Origin: an uncultured Verrucomicrobiota bacterium
Lineage (GTDB): Bacteria; Verrucomicrobiota; Verrucomicrobiia; Verrucomicrobiales; Verrucomicrobiaceae
Assembly: GCA_903838675.1 (NCBI GenBank)
Contig: CAILZI010000027.1
Location: 27,779-91,778, forward strand
Direction: 5' to 3'
Length of the DNA: 64,000 bases
In this document: piece after piece, positions 17,974 through 26,184 of the stretch
How the letters are laid out: every line of letters starts with the position of its first letter
Numbering within the stretch: the first letter of the stretch is position 1
Notes under the pieces: model-generated
Seen by the model: the letters and a program-made list of their open reading frames with translations, nothing else
Told to the model about the DNA's origin: nothing
The model's database searches: none
Program-made: the position numbers and the translations under genes

Positions 17974-20028
17974 GTGAAAACCATGACACGCATCGTCGCC
18001 CTCCTTTTCGCTTTCAGTTTGTCTGCTCATGCCGCCATGGAGGCGGATGTCATTGTCTATGGAGCCACACCGGGGGGATTCTGCGCCGCCATCGCCGCAG
18101 CGCGGGAAGGGGTATCCGTCATCCTGCTGGAACCAACGGATCATGTCGGCGGAGTGAACACGGGTGGACTCTGCTTCAGCGACTCCAATCAAACGGTGCG
18201 CAGCACGGTGCTGGGCTTGTTTGAGGAATGGCATGCGCGCATCGAAAACGACTACCAGCAGCGCGGCGTTGCCCTGCCCTACAAGGTAAGCGAGAAAGAT
18301 CACAAACCCTGGACCTACGAACCGCATGTGGCGGCGAAGATCACGCAACAGATGCTGGACGAAGCTGGCGTGAAGGTGCTGACGAAGCGGGCTTTGAAAT
18401 CAGTGACAAAGGAGGGCACGCACATTGCCAAACTCGTGACGAGTGACGGAGACTTCGCAGCCAAGGTCTTCGTGGACGGAACCTATGAGGGCGATTTGAT
18501 GGCGGCAGCCGGTGTAAGTTGGACGATTGGCCGCGAAGGGCGACAGGAGTTCGGAGAGCCTCTGGCAGGAAAGCAATACTCCAAGGCGAGGCTGGCGATC
18601 TCAGGCCTCGCTGCGGCAGGCAAGCCGCTGCCTTTGATAACGACGATGGATGCTGGCGCGGATGAGGCGGGCGACAAGAACGTGATGGTGTACAGCTTTC
18701 GTCTTTGCGTCACCAAAGACCCGGAAAACCGGGTGCCGTTTCCGCAGCCATCCAGCTATGACCCCGCACGCTTTGAGGTCGTGCGGCGTTACTTTGCGCA
18801 GGAAAAGAAGCCACATTTGCTGTGGGATCTGTACCCGCTGCCGGGCAACAAGTTTGATGCAAACAATGGGATCGGTAAACAGTTCTCCATGGGTCTTGTA
18901 GGTGCCTGCAATGGCTGGAGCGAAGCGAATGAGGCTGGACGCGCGAAGATCTGGGAGGCGCACAGGCAGTACACACTGGAGATGCATCACTTCCTCAGCA
19001 CCGATCCTGCCGTGCCTGAAGCACTGCGCCAGCAGATGGCGGAACTCGGCCTCTGCCGTGATGAATTTGCCGCCTCTGGTCACTGGTCGCCGCAGCTCTA
19101 TGTGCGCGAAGGGCGGCGCATGATCGGTGAATACGTCGTGTCGCAGAAGGACATCATGGACGAGCCGAACAAGGATGATCCCATAATCGTGTCGTCGTTC
19201 TCCATCGACTCGCACGACTGCCAGCGCGTGGGGACGCAGGACATGGTCATTGATGAAGGCACCATCATGCCGGTGCGTATGGCGGGCCGGAGGCACGGCT
19301 ATCCCTATCACATCCCCTATCGGGCCATCACTCCGAAGGCCGCTGAGTGCGACAACATGCTCGTTCCTGTGGCGCTGTCCTGCACGCATGTAGGCATCGC
19401 TTCCATCCGCGTGGAGCCTACGTGGATGATCCTCGGCCAGAGCGCAGGCATCGCCGCCGCTATGACCGCGAAGCAAAACGTCAGCGTGCAAAAGCTGCCG
19501 TACCCCGCATTGCGAGAGCGCTTGCTGGCGCAGAAACAGGTGCTCGAATTGCCTGTGCTACCGGACATTCCTCCCGAGGCAAAGGGTGTGATGAACGTCG
19601 ATCCGAACAGCCTGCCCGGCATCGTGCTCGATGATTCGCAGGCCGAGCTCAAGGGTCAATGGAGCCGCTCCTCCGGCTTCAAGCCGTATATTGGAGTCGG
19701 CTATCTTCACGACGACAAACGCGCCGACGGCCAGTCCATGGCCATCTTTCGCTGCAAAGTGCCGAAGACGGGCCGCTATGAACTGCGCATGGCCTATTCA
19801 CCCCATGCGACGCGCGCGACAAAAGTGCCTGTTACGATCCAATGCGGTGGTCGCAAGACTGACATCACCGTCGATCAAACGCAGCCGCTGGCCGCCGGGG
19901 AGGCGTTTCGGACCATTGGCAGCGTGCAGCTTGATGGCGGTGTCGAAACAGTCATCACAATCAGCAATCCCGGTACCGATGGCTTTGTGATTCTGGATGC
20001 ACTGCAACTCATCGAGGCTAACAACTAA
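17974..20028 (+). CDS. Exported FAD-dependent oxidoreductase with C-terminal golvesin/xanthan-lyase-like domain
   Basis: 684 residues from a GTG at 17974; an ATG at 17983 is an alternative and gives the same signal peptide (RIVALLFAFSLSAHAA). The FAD-binding loop GATPGGFCAAIAAAREG is at residues 30-46, followed by the family motif HVGGVNTGGLCFSD. Residues to about 535 match the FAD_oxidored family common in Verrucomicrobiota and Planctomycetota. From about residue 548 a beta-sandwich (VLDDSQAELKGQW to ILDALQLIE) resembles the golvesin C-terminal domain, a likely carbohydrate- or surface-binding module. The substrate is unknown. The next gene is a paralogue without this extra domain. Confidence 0.85.
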   Translation: MKTMTRIVALLFAFSLSAHAAMEADVIVYGATPGGFCAAIAAAREGVSVILLEPTDHVGGVNTGGLCFSDSNQTVRSTVLGLFEEWHARIENDYQQRGVALPYKVSEKDHKPWTYEPHVAAKITQQMLDEAGVKVLTKRALKSVTKEGTHIAKLVTSDGDFAAKVFVDGTYEGDLMAAAGVSWTIGREGRQEFGEPLAGKQYSKARLAISGLAAAGKPLPLITTMDAGADEAGDKNVMVYSFRLCVTKDPENRVPFPQPSSYDPARFEVVRRYFAQEKKPHLLWDLYPLPGNKFDANNGIGKQFSMGLVGACNGWSEANEAGRAKIWEAHRQYTLEMHHFLSTDPAVPEALRQQMAELGLCRDEFAASGHWSPQLYVREGRRMIGEYVVSQKDIMDEPNKDDPIIVSSFSIDSHDCQRVGTQDMVIDEGTIMPVRMAGRRHGYPYHIPYRAITPKAAECDNMLVPVALSCTHVGIASIRVEPTWMILGQSAGIAAAMTAKQNVSVQKLPYPALRERLLAQKQVLELPVLPDIPPEAKGVMNVDPNSLPGIVLDDSQAELKGQWSRSSGFKPYIGVGYLHDDKRADGQSMAIFRCKVPKTGRYELRMAYSPHATRATKVPVTIQCGGRKTDITVDQTQPLAAGEAFRTIGSVQLDGGVETVITISNPGTDGFVILDALQLIEANN

Positions 20029-20035
20029 ACCCACC

Positions 20036-21634
20036 ATGAAGTCATTGTTCTTTGCTTGTCTGATCTGCGTCGCCCACCTCAACGCAGCGGACCCTATAAC
20101 GTCCGACATCGTCGTGTATGGCGGAGTGCCCTGCGGTATCGCTGCATCCATAGTGGCGGCGCGTGAAGGCGCGAAGGTGGTGCTCATCGAGCCGACGAAG
20201 CATGTCGGTGGGCTGAGCACGAGCGGCATCAATACCGCCGAGAGCGAGCACATGCTAAAATGGACCATCGGTGGCTTTGCGGATGAATTTTACCGCCGAC
20301 TCGGGGCTCACTATCAGACCGGCGTACCGGAGTATTTCTTTGAGTCCAGTGTTGCCGAGAAAATCTATCTCGAAATGCTGCACGAGGCGGGTGTGGAAGT
20401 GCGTTTTGGCGCATCCGTGGCTGCGGTGGCCAAAGACGGCGCACGCATCACCGCGATCACTCTCACGGACGGTTCCAAGTTGCAGGCGAAAGTCTTCATC
20501 GATGCAGGTTATGAGGGCGACCTCATGGCGCGTGCCGGTGTCAAATACGCCGTCGGCCGCGAGTCGAAGGCGGAGTTTGGCGAAGAGGCTGCGGGAATCC
20601 GTTTTGACAAGACTCCTCGCAAAGCTCGGACCGTGGACGAAAGCGGCAAGCTGCTTCCGGGCATCAGCGCATGGGCCAAAGATTTGCAGGAAGGCGATGC
20701 TCATCGTGCGCCGATGAACTACAATTTTCGCCTCACGGTGGCGAAGGATCCCAAGCTGCAGGTGTCCATCCCGGCGCCGAAGCATTACGACGAGAAGCGC
20801 TACGCGCTGCTGGCCAGCTGGTTTTGCGATCAGACGCTGCAAAACAAGCCGGTGAAACTCGCGGACATCCTCGACCTCTATGGCCGCCGCAACGGCAAGT
20901 TTGAACTGAACAACAAGCAGTCCGCCATCTACTCGCTCGGAAACTTTGGCGGCCAATTTGACTGGCCAAATGCCACATACGAAGAGCGAGCCCGTATTTA
21001 CCAGGACCACATGGATTACACGCTCGGTCTGCTGCATTTCCTCGCCACGGACGCTGCGGTGCCTGCAAAGGTGCAGGAGGAGATGAAGTCGCTGGGCCTG
21101 CACAAGGATGAGTTCACCGACAACGGCAACCTGCCTTATCAGCTCTACGTGCGCGAGGCACGGCGGATGCGCGGCGAACATGTCGTGACGCAGCAGGATG
21201 TGCAGGAGGACCGCCGCAAGCCGGACAGCATCGGCATGAGCAGCCATTTCATCGACTGCCACCACGTTCAGCGCGTGGCCTTGAATGAAAACGAGTTCGT
21301 CAATGAAGGCCGCATCTGGCGCATGGGCTATGCGTATCAGATTCCGTATCGGGCGCTCACACCCCAAGCCGCCGAATGCACCAATCTTCTCGTGCCCGGT
21401 GCTGCCAGCTACACCCATGTGGCTTTTTGCACGCTGCGGCTTGAGAGCGTGTGGATGATCACCGGTCATGCTGCTGGCATCGCCGCTGCGCTGGTGGTGA
21501 AGGACGACGTCAGTGTGCAGAAAGTTCCGCTGGCCTCATTGCAGGACAAGCTGCGCACCCAGAAGCAGGTGGTCGATTTCATTCCCGGCCTGCCGGAGAA
21601 GTGTGAGCATCTCAACGGCCCGCCGGAATTTTAA
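20036..21634 (+). CDS. Exported FAD-dependent oxidoreductase, paralogue of the preceding gene
   Basis: 532 residues from the ATG at 20036, chosen because it opens a proper signal peptide (MKSLFFACLICVAHLNAAD). The FAD loop GGVPCGIAASIVAAREG and the motif HVGGLSTSGINTAES match the neighbour; LYVREARRMRGEHVVTQ and VQKVPLASLQDKL also align with it. It ends soon after the FAD domain and lacks the golvesin-like module. It starts eight bases after the paralogue, with a C-rich ACCCACC leader before ATG in place of a Shine-Dalgarno sequence. A tandem duplication followed by gain or loss of the accessory domain is the simplest history. Confidence 0.87.
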   Translation: MKSLFFACLICVAHLNAADPITSDIVVYGGVPCGIAASIVAAREGAKVVLIEPTKHVGGLSTSGINTAESEHMLKWTIGGFADEFYRRLGAHYQTGVPEYFFESSVAEKIYLEMLHEAGVEVRFGASVAAVAKDGARITAITLTDGSKLQAKVFIDAGYEGDLMARAGVKYAVGRESKAEFGEEAAGIRFDKTPRKARTVDESGKLLPGISAWAKDLQEGDAHRAPMNYNFRLTVAKDPKLQVSIPAPKHYDEKRYALLASWFCDQTLQNKPVKLADILDLYGRRNGKFELNNKQSAIYSLGNFGGQFDWPNATYEERARIYQDHMDYTLGLLHFLATDAAVPAKVQEEMKSLGLHKDEFTDNGNLPYQLYVREARRMRGEHVVTQQDVQEDRRKPDSIGMSSHFIDCHHVQRVALNENEFVNEGRIWRMGYAYQIPYRALTPQAAECTNLLVPGAASYTHVAFCTLRLESVWMITGHAAGIAAALVVKDDVSVQKVPLASLQDKLRTQKQVVDFIPGLPEKCEHLNGPPEF

Positions 21635-21647
21635 GATTGAACCCATC

Positions 21648-22916
21648 ATGAATACTCGTCGTCATTTCATCGCCTCCATCACCGCCGCGCTTGGTGGTTC
21701 TGTTTTTTCCGCCAATGGCAAGCCGAAGACCATTCTGCTCCAGTCCGCCTGGGATACGGTGAACATCGGCGACATCGGCCACGCGCCGGGCACCCTGCGT
21801 ATCATCGAAGAGCATCTTCCAGATGTGAAGGTGGTGCTCTGGGCCATGAAGCTGGATGAGCGCGTCACTGCGATGCTCAAGACGCGTTTCCCCAAGGTGG
21901 AGATCATGCAGGGGAGCCTCACTGGCAAAGGCGAAAAGGATGAAGCGCTGCGGCAGGCGATTGCCAGCTGCGATCTTTTCATCCGAAATTCCGGCATGGG
22001 CCAGGACATCAACTTCATGCAGTTCTGCCAGAAAGTCGGCAAACCGTACGGACTTTTTGGTCAGTCGTACTTTGCCTCTATGGTGGTGGGCAATGGCGCG
22101 GAAGAACGCACCGCCTTGCTGAACGCCGCTTCATTCATCTACACGCGTGAAATGAAAACACTGAGCATCCTCAAAGGCGCTGGCATCAAGACGCCCGCGC
22201 TTGAGTTCGGGCCGGATGGCTGCCTCGGCATCGACGTGCGTGATGACGTGCGCGGATTGGCGACCATGAAGAAGCTCGGACTGGAAGAGCGGAAATTCAT
22301 TACCATTCAACTTCGCACCAACACGGCCAAGCTTCCCGGTGTGGACGACAAGCGCACTCCAAAGCTCAATCCGTTGCATCCCACCCCAGAGCAGATCGCC
22401 GATGATGAACGCCGTGCGGCGAAGTTTCGGGAGCTGGTGACACTGTGGGTCAAGAAGACAGGACACAAGGTGCTCATCGCCCCTGAGGTGAAGAAGGAGA
22501 TGGAGCACAACAAGCGCCTCATTCACGATCCACTTCCGCCTGAGATCCAGAAGCACGTCGTGAACCTCGACTACTTCTGGAACGCCGATGAAGCCGCTTC
22601 CATTTTTGCGCGTGCCCACACCATCGTCTGCCACGAGCCGCATTCACCGATCATCGCACTGGCGAACGGCACGCCGATCATTCACACCTACTCAGAGTTC
22701 CACTCGCCTAAGTGCTGGATGTTCAAGGACATCGGCCTGGGTGAATGGCTGCTGGAAATGGACGAGACACCGGCGAGCAAGATGGCGGAGACCTTGTTTA
22801 CCATCGATGCCGACTACCCTGCGGCCCAAGCCAAAGTGAAAAAGGCCATGGCATATGTAAATGAGTGCTTCGGCAGGTCGATGCAACACGTGAAAGGCAT
22901 TTTAGCCGCAGCTTGA
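21648..22916 (+). CDS. Polysaccharide pyruvyltransferase-family protein with Tat-like leader
   Basis: 422 residues from the ATG at 21648. The N-terminus MNTRRHFIASITAALGGSVF has the twin-arginine pattern TRRHFIA and a hydrophobic stretch. The rest matches the pyruvyltransferase fold (CsaB/WcaK-like): TILLQSAWDTVNIGDIGHAPG near the start, SGMGQDI, and the late HEPHSPIIALANGTPIIH segment. Characterised members transfer pyruvate from phosphoenolpyruvate to sugars in the cytoplasm, so an exported version is odd. It may act in another reaction, or the leader may be non-functional. It lies 13 bases after the FAD oxidoreductase gene and 32 before the DUF4838 gene. Confidence 0.8.
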   Translation: MNTRRHFIASITAALGGSVFSANGKPKTILLQSAWDTVNIGDIGHAPGTLRIIEEHLPDVKVVLWAMKLDERVTAMLKTRFPKVEIMQGSLTGKGEKDEALRQAIASCDLFIRNSGMGQDINFMQFCQKVGKPYGLFGQSYFASMVVGNGAEERTALLNAASFIYTREMKTLSILKGAGIKTPALEFGPDGCLGIDVRDDVRGLATMKKLGLEERKFITIQLRTNTAKLPGVDDKRTPKLNPLHPTPEQIADDERRAAKFRELVTLWVKKTGHKVLIAPEVKKEMEHNKRLIHDPLPPEIQKHVVNLDYFWNADEAASIFARAHTIVCHEPHSPIIALANGTPIIHTYSEFHSPKCWMFKDIGLGEWLLEMDETPASKMAETLFTIDADYPAAQAKVKKAMAYVNECFGRSMQHVKGILAAA

Positions 22917-22948
22917 AGCATTCGCGGATTCTTGACGTTATCAGCGCG

Positions 22949-24880
22949 ATGTTTCTGCGCCGATTAGTCCTCCTTTCCGCAGCCGCCACTCTCTGTGCGC
23001 AGGCCGATGTTTCATTGGTAGCTGATGGCAGGCCAAGGGCAATGATCGTCACAGCGGATCATCCCTCGCGCGTTGTGCGTTATGCGAGCGAGGAGTTGGT
23101 GAGTCATGTGGAGAAGGCGACCGGGCTGCGACTGGAGATTCATGCCGAAAGCGAAGCCAATGCGGCCCTGCCGACGCGCATCTACATTGGCGACAGCCAT
23201 GCGGTGCGTGAGGCTGGGATCAATGTGGGAAAACTGGCGGCAGAAGCGTTTGTGCTGCGGGTTAAGGATGATGCGGTCTTCATTGCTGGCAACGATGGCG
23301 GTGGTGATCCGCTGGACGCAGACACACTCGCAGGCACGCTCTGGGGTGTGTACGAATGGCTGGACCGCGACGTAGGCGTGCGCTGGCTGTGGCCGGGTGA
23401 ACTGGGAACACATGTGCCAAGGACGAAAACGGTGGTCGCCAAGACTTGCGATGAAACTATCTCCCCTCGCTTGTTCCAGCGACGGCTGCGGGCGGGGACG
23501 GGCTTTATTAGCGAACATCCCGCGTTAGGTTTCACCTCGGCAGCCTTCAAGCAGTTCAGCGATGAACAAAGCGTCTATCTACGCCGGCATCGCATGGGGC
23601 GGAGTTATCCGGTGAGCTATGGGCATGCCTTCACCGATTGGTGGGAAAAGGATGGCAAAGCACATCCCGAGTGGTTCCAGCTGCTGGAGAGTGGCAAACG
23701 CGGCCCGAACAAGAAAAACGGCCGCTTCTCCATGTGTGTCTCCAATACCGATTTTCAGCATGAGATTGTCGCGCGCTGGACCGCAAAGCGCTCTCCCAAT
23801 GCCTCGACACCAGGATTCATCAATGCGTGCGAAAATGACATTCTCGGTCTCTGCACCTGCGAAAAGTGCCGTGCACTGGATGGCGCTGCGCCGGGTGATT
23901 ACCTGAAGTTTTATCCGCCCACTTCGAAAATGGCAGGTTCACGCTTTGTCTCAGACCGCTATGCACGGTTCTGGCTTGGCATCCAGCAGCAGGCGCCTCA
24001 GGGAGTCACGGTCGTGGGCTATGCCTACTTCAATTATTTCCAGGCACCGACCAGCGGCATCAAACTCAATCCGAACATCCTCATTGGTTATTGTCCTTCT
24101 GCTGGCTGGTTTCCGCGCTCCGCTGAAGAGCACGCATGGATGAAGCAGCAATGGGCGGACTGGCGCGGCACAGGAGCGCGGCTGTTCATGCGCTCGAATC
24201 ATCTGCTGGATGGGTACTGCATGCCATTCATCTTCGCGCATCAGTTTGCCGATGAGTTCCATCATGCCATGGAGAAAGGCATGGTCGCTACAGACTATGA
24301 CTCACTCACGGGTCACTGGGCCACGCAGGGTCCGAATCTCTACACCGTGGCACGCCTGCATGTCCGGCCAGAGGCTTCGGCAGATGAAGTGCTGGCAGAA
24401 TACTATGCTGCTTTCGGGGGTGCGGCGGATGCGGTGAAAAGATATTTCGGATACTGGGAAAGTTACACCACAGGCAACCGCGAGAAGATCAATCAGACGA
24501 TGGAAACGCTGCAGGCCTCGCGCTGGCGGAGCTGGGGCAAGGCCGCGTACGTGCTGTATCCGCCAGATTGTTTTACGCCTGCGGAGAAGTTGCTGGAGCA
24601 GGCATTGAGTGCGATTGGGAATGATGCAGAAGCAGCCGCTCGTGTGAAGTTTCTCCAGCTCGGCCTGCAGCATGCCCGGCTCTGCGCCCGCGTCTCCGCA
24701 GTGCTTACGCTCGTCACCTCCACTGCTGACAAAAACGAGATCAAAGATGCTTTAGATGAGTTGATCGCCTTTCGCCGGGCCAACGAACGTTCGGGCATCG
24801 GCAACTTCAACCACCTCGCCTGGGTGGAGGATTTGAGCTGGAAATTGTCCGAAGAAGCCCGGCGGACAGCTGATCCATGA
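22949..24880 (+). CDS. Exported DUF4838 protein, putative glycan-active enzyme
   Basis: 643 residues from the ATG at 22949, which begins the signal peptide MFLRRLVLLSAAATLCAQAD; the frame is open further upstream but overlaps the previous gene. Residues about 20-150 look like the small N-terminal domain found beside GH20/GH67-type catalytic domains (RYASEELVSHVEKATG, RIYIGDSHAVREAG), and the central region matches DUF4838 (NACENDILGLCTCEKCRALDG). The C-terminus is helical. Family members sit in polysaccharide-degradation loci, but no reaction is established. Its stop overlaps a truncated osmC fragment by four bases. Confidence 0.82.
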   Translation: MFLRRLVLLSAAATLCAQADVSLVADGRPRAMIVTADHPSRVVRYASEELVSHVEKATGLRLEIHAESEANAALPTRIYIGDSHAVREAGINVGKLAAEAFVLRVKDDAVFIAGNDGGGDPLDADTLAGTLWGVYEWLDRDVGVRWLWPGELGTHVPRTKTVVAKTCDETISPRLFQRRLRAGTGFISEHPALGFTSAAFKQFSDEQSVYLRRHRMGRSYPVSYGHAFTDWWEKDGKAHPEWFQLLESGKRGPNKKNGRFSMCVSNTDFQHEIVARWTAKRSPNASTPGFINACENDILGLCTCEKCRALDGAAPGDYLKFYPPTSKMAGSRFVSDRYARFWLGIQQQAPQGVTVVGYAYFNYFQAPTSGIKLNPNILIGYCPSAGWFPRSAEEHAWMKQQWADWRGTGARLFMRSNHLLDGYCMPFIFAHQFADEFHHAMEKGMVATDYDSLTGHWATQGPNLYTVARLHVRPEASADEVLAEYYAAFGGAADAVKRYFGYWESYTTGNREKINQTMETLQASRWRSWGKAAYVLYPPDCFTPAEKLLEQALSAIGNDAEAAARVKFLQLGLQHARLCARVSAVLTLVTSTADKNEIKDALDELIAFRRANERSGIGNFNHLAWVEDLSWKLSEEARRTADP

Positions 24881-25110
24881 TTCTGGGCATGGCCGGATTT
24901 ACGCCCGACAAGATCGCCACCACAACCACCATCACTTTGGAGCCCAAAGACGGCGGTTTTGCCATCACTGCCAGCCACCTTGATGTCACTGCTGAGATCC
25001 CTGGCATTGACGAGGCCACCTTCCAAGACCTCGCAGGTAAAGCGAAAACCGGCTGCCCCGTCTCGAAGCTGCTGAATGCGACGATCACGATGGAAGCCAA
25101 GTTGGGGTGA
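24877..25110 (+). pseudogene. osmC: C-terminal half of an OsmC-type peroxiredoxin (truncated)
   Basis: 77 codons align well with residues about 66 to the end of E. coli OsmC, through AGFTPDKI, DGGFAITASHL, IPGID and AKTGCPVSKLLNA. The N-terminal half, with the first redox Cys, is absent: an in-frame TGA lies one codon before the ATG and the DNA upstream encodes the end of the DUF4838 protein. Only the second Cys (in GCPVS) remains, so the thiol peroxidase reaction cannot work as in OsmC. The ATGA overlap with the upstream stop could still allow translation. Best read as a remnant of deletion or recombination next to the HxlR gene. Confidence 0.8.
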
Positions 25111-25136
25111 TCCAGGCTTCCTCTGGCAAGGCTTGC

Positions 25137-25520
25137 TCAGCTTTGCTGCATGACGGCCTTGGTGTCCGGCTCCCAAGTTAGTCCCCAGTCACGGATTGAC
25201 TTCATGACGGGCCGGAGAGCCTCGCCTTTCTCAGTGAGTTCATAGGCCATCCGTTTGCCGCCCTCAGTGGTGGGAATCTGGCGCACGATGCCGGCTTCGA
25301 GCAGACGTTCGAGGCGATCACTGAGGATGTTGGTGGGAATGCCTTCGGGAGAGCTGACGAAGTCCTTAAAGCGGCTGCGGCCCAGCATGAGGTCGCGGAT
25401 GATGAGCAGCGTCCAGCGGTCGCCGAACAAATCGAGAGCACAGGACACAGGGCAGGGAGAGCGGCGCGAAGGCGGAGGCGGTGCCTTGAGCGGGCGTTTG
25501 GATGCTTGGGCCTTGGGCAT
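25137..25520 (-). CDS. HxlR-family winged-helix regulator
   Basis: 127 residues. The core CPVSCALDLFGDRWTLLIIRDLMLG, RFKDFVSSPEGIPTNILSDRLERL and KRMAYELTEKGEAL is a full HxlR/MarR-like winged helix; a Pro/Lys-rich N-terminal tail of about 20 residues precedes it. The Cys ahead of the LFGDRW segment is where redox-sensing HxlR members carry their reactive thiol. It is divergent from the DinB gene, and two tandem 17-base repeats in the 70-base gap are good operator candidates. It faces the osmC remnant, so it may once have controlled a peroxide-stress gene. Confidence 0.92.
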   Translation of the reverse strand: MPKAQASKRPLKAPPPPSRRSPCPVSCALDLFGDRWTLLIIRDLMLGRSRFKDFVSSPEGIPTNILSDRLERLLEAGIVRQIPTTEGGKRMAYELTEKGEALRPVMKSIRDWGLTWEPDTKAVMQQS

Positions 25521-25540
25521 GCTGGACTATTGTTTCAAAC

Positions 25541-25579
25541 ACTTGCATTACAAAAGTAAAATACTTGCAAAACACAAGT
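25541..25579. promoter_or_regulatory. Two tandem 17-bp operator-like repeats between hxlR and dinB-type genes
   Basis: ACTTGCATTACAAAAGT (25541-25557) and ACTTGCAAAACACAAGT (25563-25579) differ at four positions and start 22 bases apart, about two helical turns. The second has perfect ACTTG/CAAGT arms; the first keeps ACTT/AAGT. They occupy the divergent promoter region and suit binding of HxlR dimers. Confidence 0.6.
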
Positions 25580-25590
25580 GATACATCATT

Positions 25591-26184
25591 ATGGCTCGTA
25601 TGAGTACCACTGCTGATCCCCATCTCGCCCCACCTGGGGCCGGATTGCCCGTCATCGAGCTCTGGGTCGCCCGGCTGCTGTTTGCGCTGACACGCCTTCG
25701 TGGCAGTCGCGAGACTTTTGTCTCCAAGTTTAAGCAGGAACGCACGGCGATCCGTGCGCTGGTGGACTCCTGCCCTGAAGCAAAGCGCGGTGAGCAGGTG
25801 CTCATCACACGTTTGCGCGGGCTTGAGGACAGCAGCCGCAACTGGTCCGTGTGGATGACCTTGGATCATCTGCGCATCACGAACACCGCTCTGACTCGCG
25901 TCATCACGGCACTGACACAGGGCCGTGTGCCTCCGGGCAAGGCGAGCACAGCGGCGGTCAAACCGAGTGCAACGGTGACTGCTGCCGTCGAGGCGGAATT
26001 TGAGCACTCATGCGATGGCGTTCTGGCTGCAATCACCGAGGCCCCCGATTTGAAGACCAAGGTGCGATTTGCGCACCCTTGGTTCGGTCCGCTGGATGCC
26101 TGCGGCTGGGCAGCGATGGCAGGCACACACATGGGCATTCATCGTGCGCAGATTCAAAGCATCCTGCTAGGATTGGGCCGATGA
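25591..26184 (+). CDS. DinB-superfamily protein
   Basis: 197 residues. The four-helix DinB/YfiT-like fold is suggested by the metal-ligand His pattern: WMTLDHLRITN in the middle and GTHMGIHRAQIQSIL near the C-terminus, with a helical N-terminal third. Related proteins are metal-dependent thiol (bacillithiol or mycothiol) S-transferases or remain uncharacterised. It is divergent from hxlR and shares its promoter region, and its stop overlaps the start of a MATE pump by four bases, which suggests a detoxification operon under HxlR control. Confidence 0.7.
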   Translation: MARMSTTADPHLAPPGAGLPVIELWVARLLFALTRLRGSRETFVSKFKQERTAIRALVDSCPEAKRGEQVLITRLRGLEDSSRNWSVWMTLDHLRITNTALTRVITALTQGRVPPGKASTAAVKPSATVTAAVEAEFEHSCDGVLAAITEAPDLKTKVRFAHPWFGPLDACGWAAMAGTHMGIHRAQIQSILLGLGR

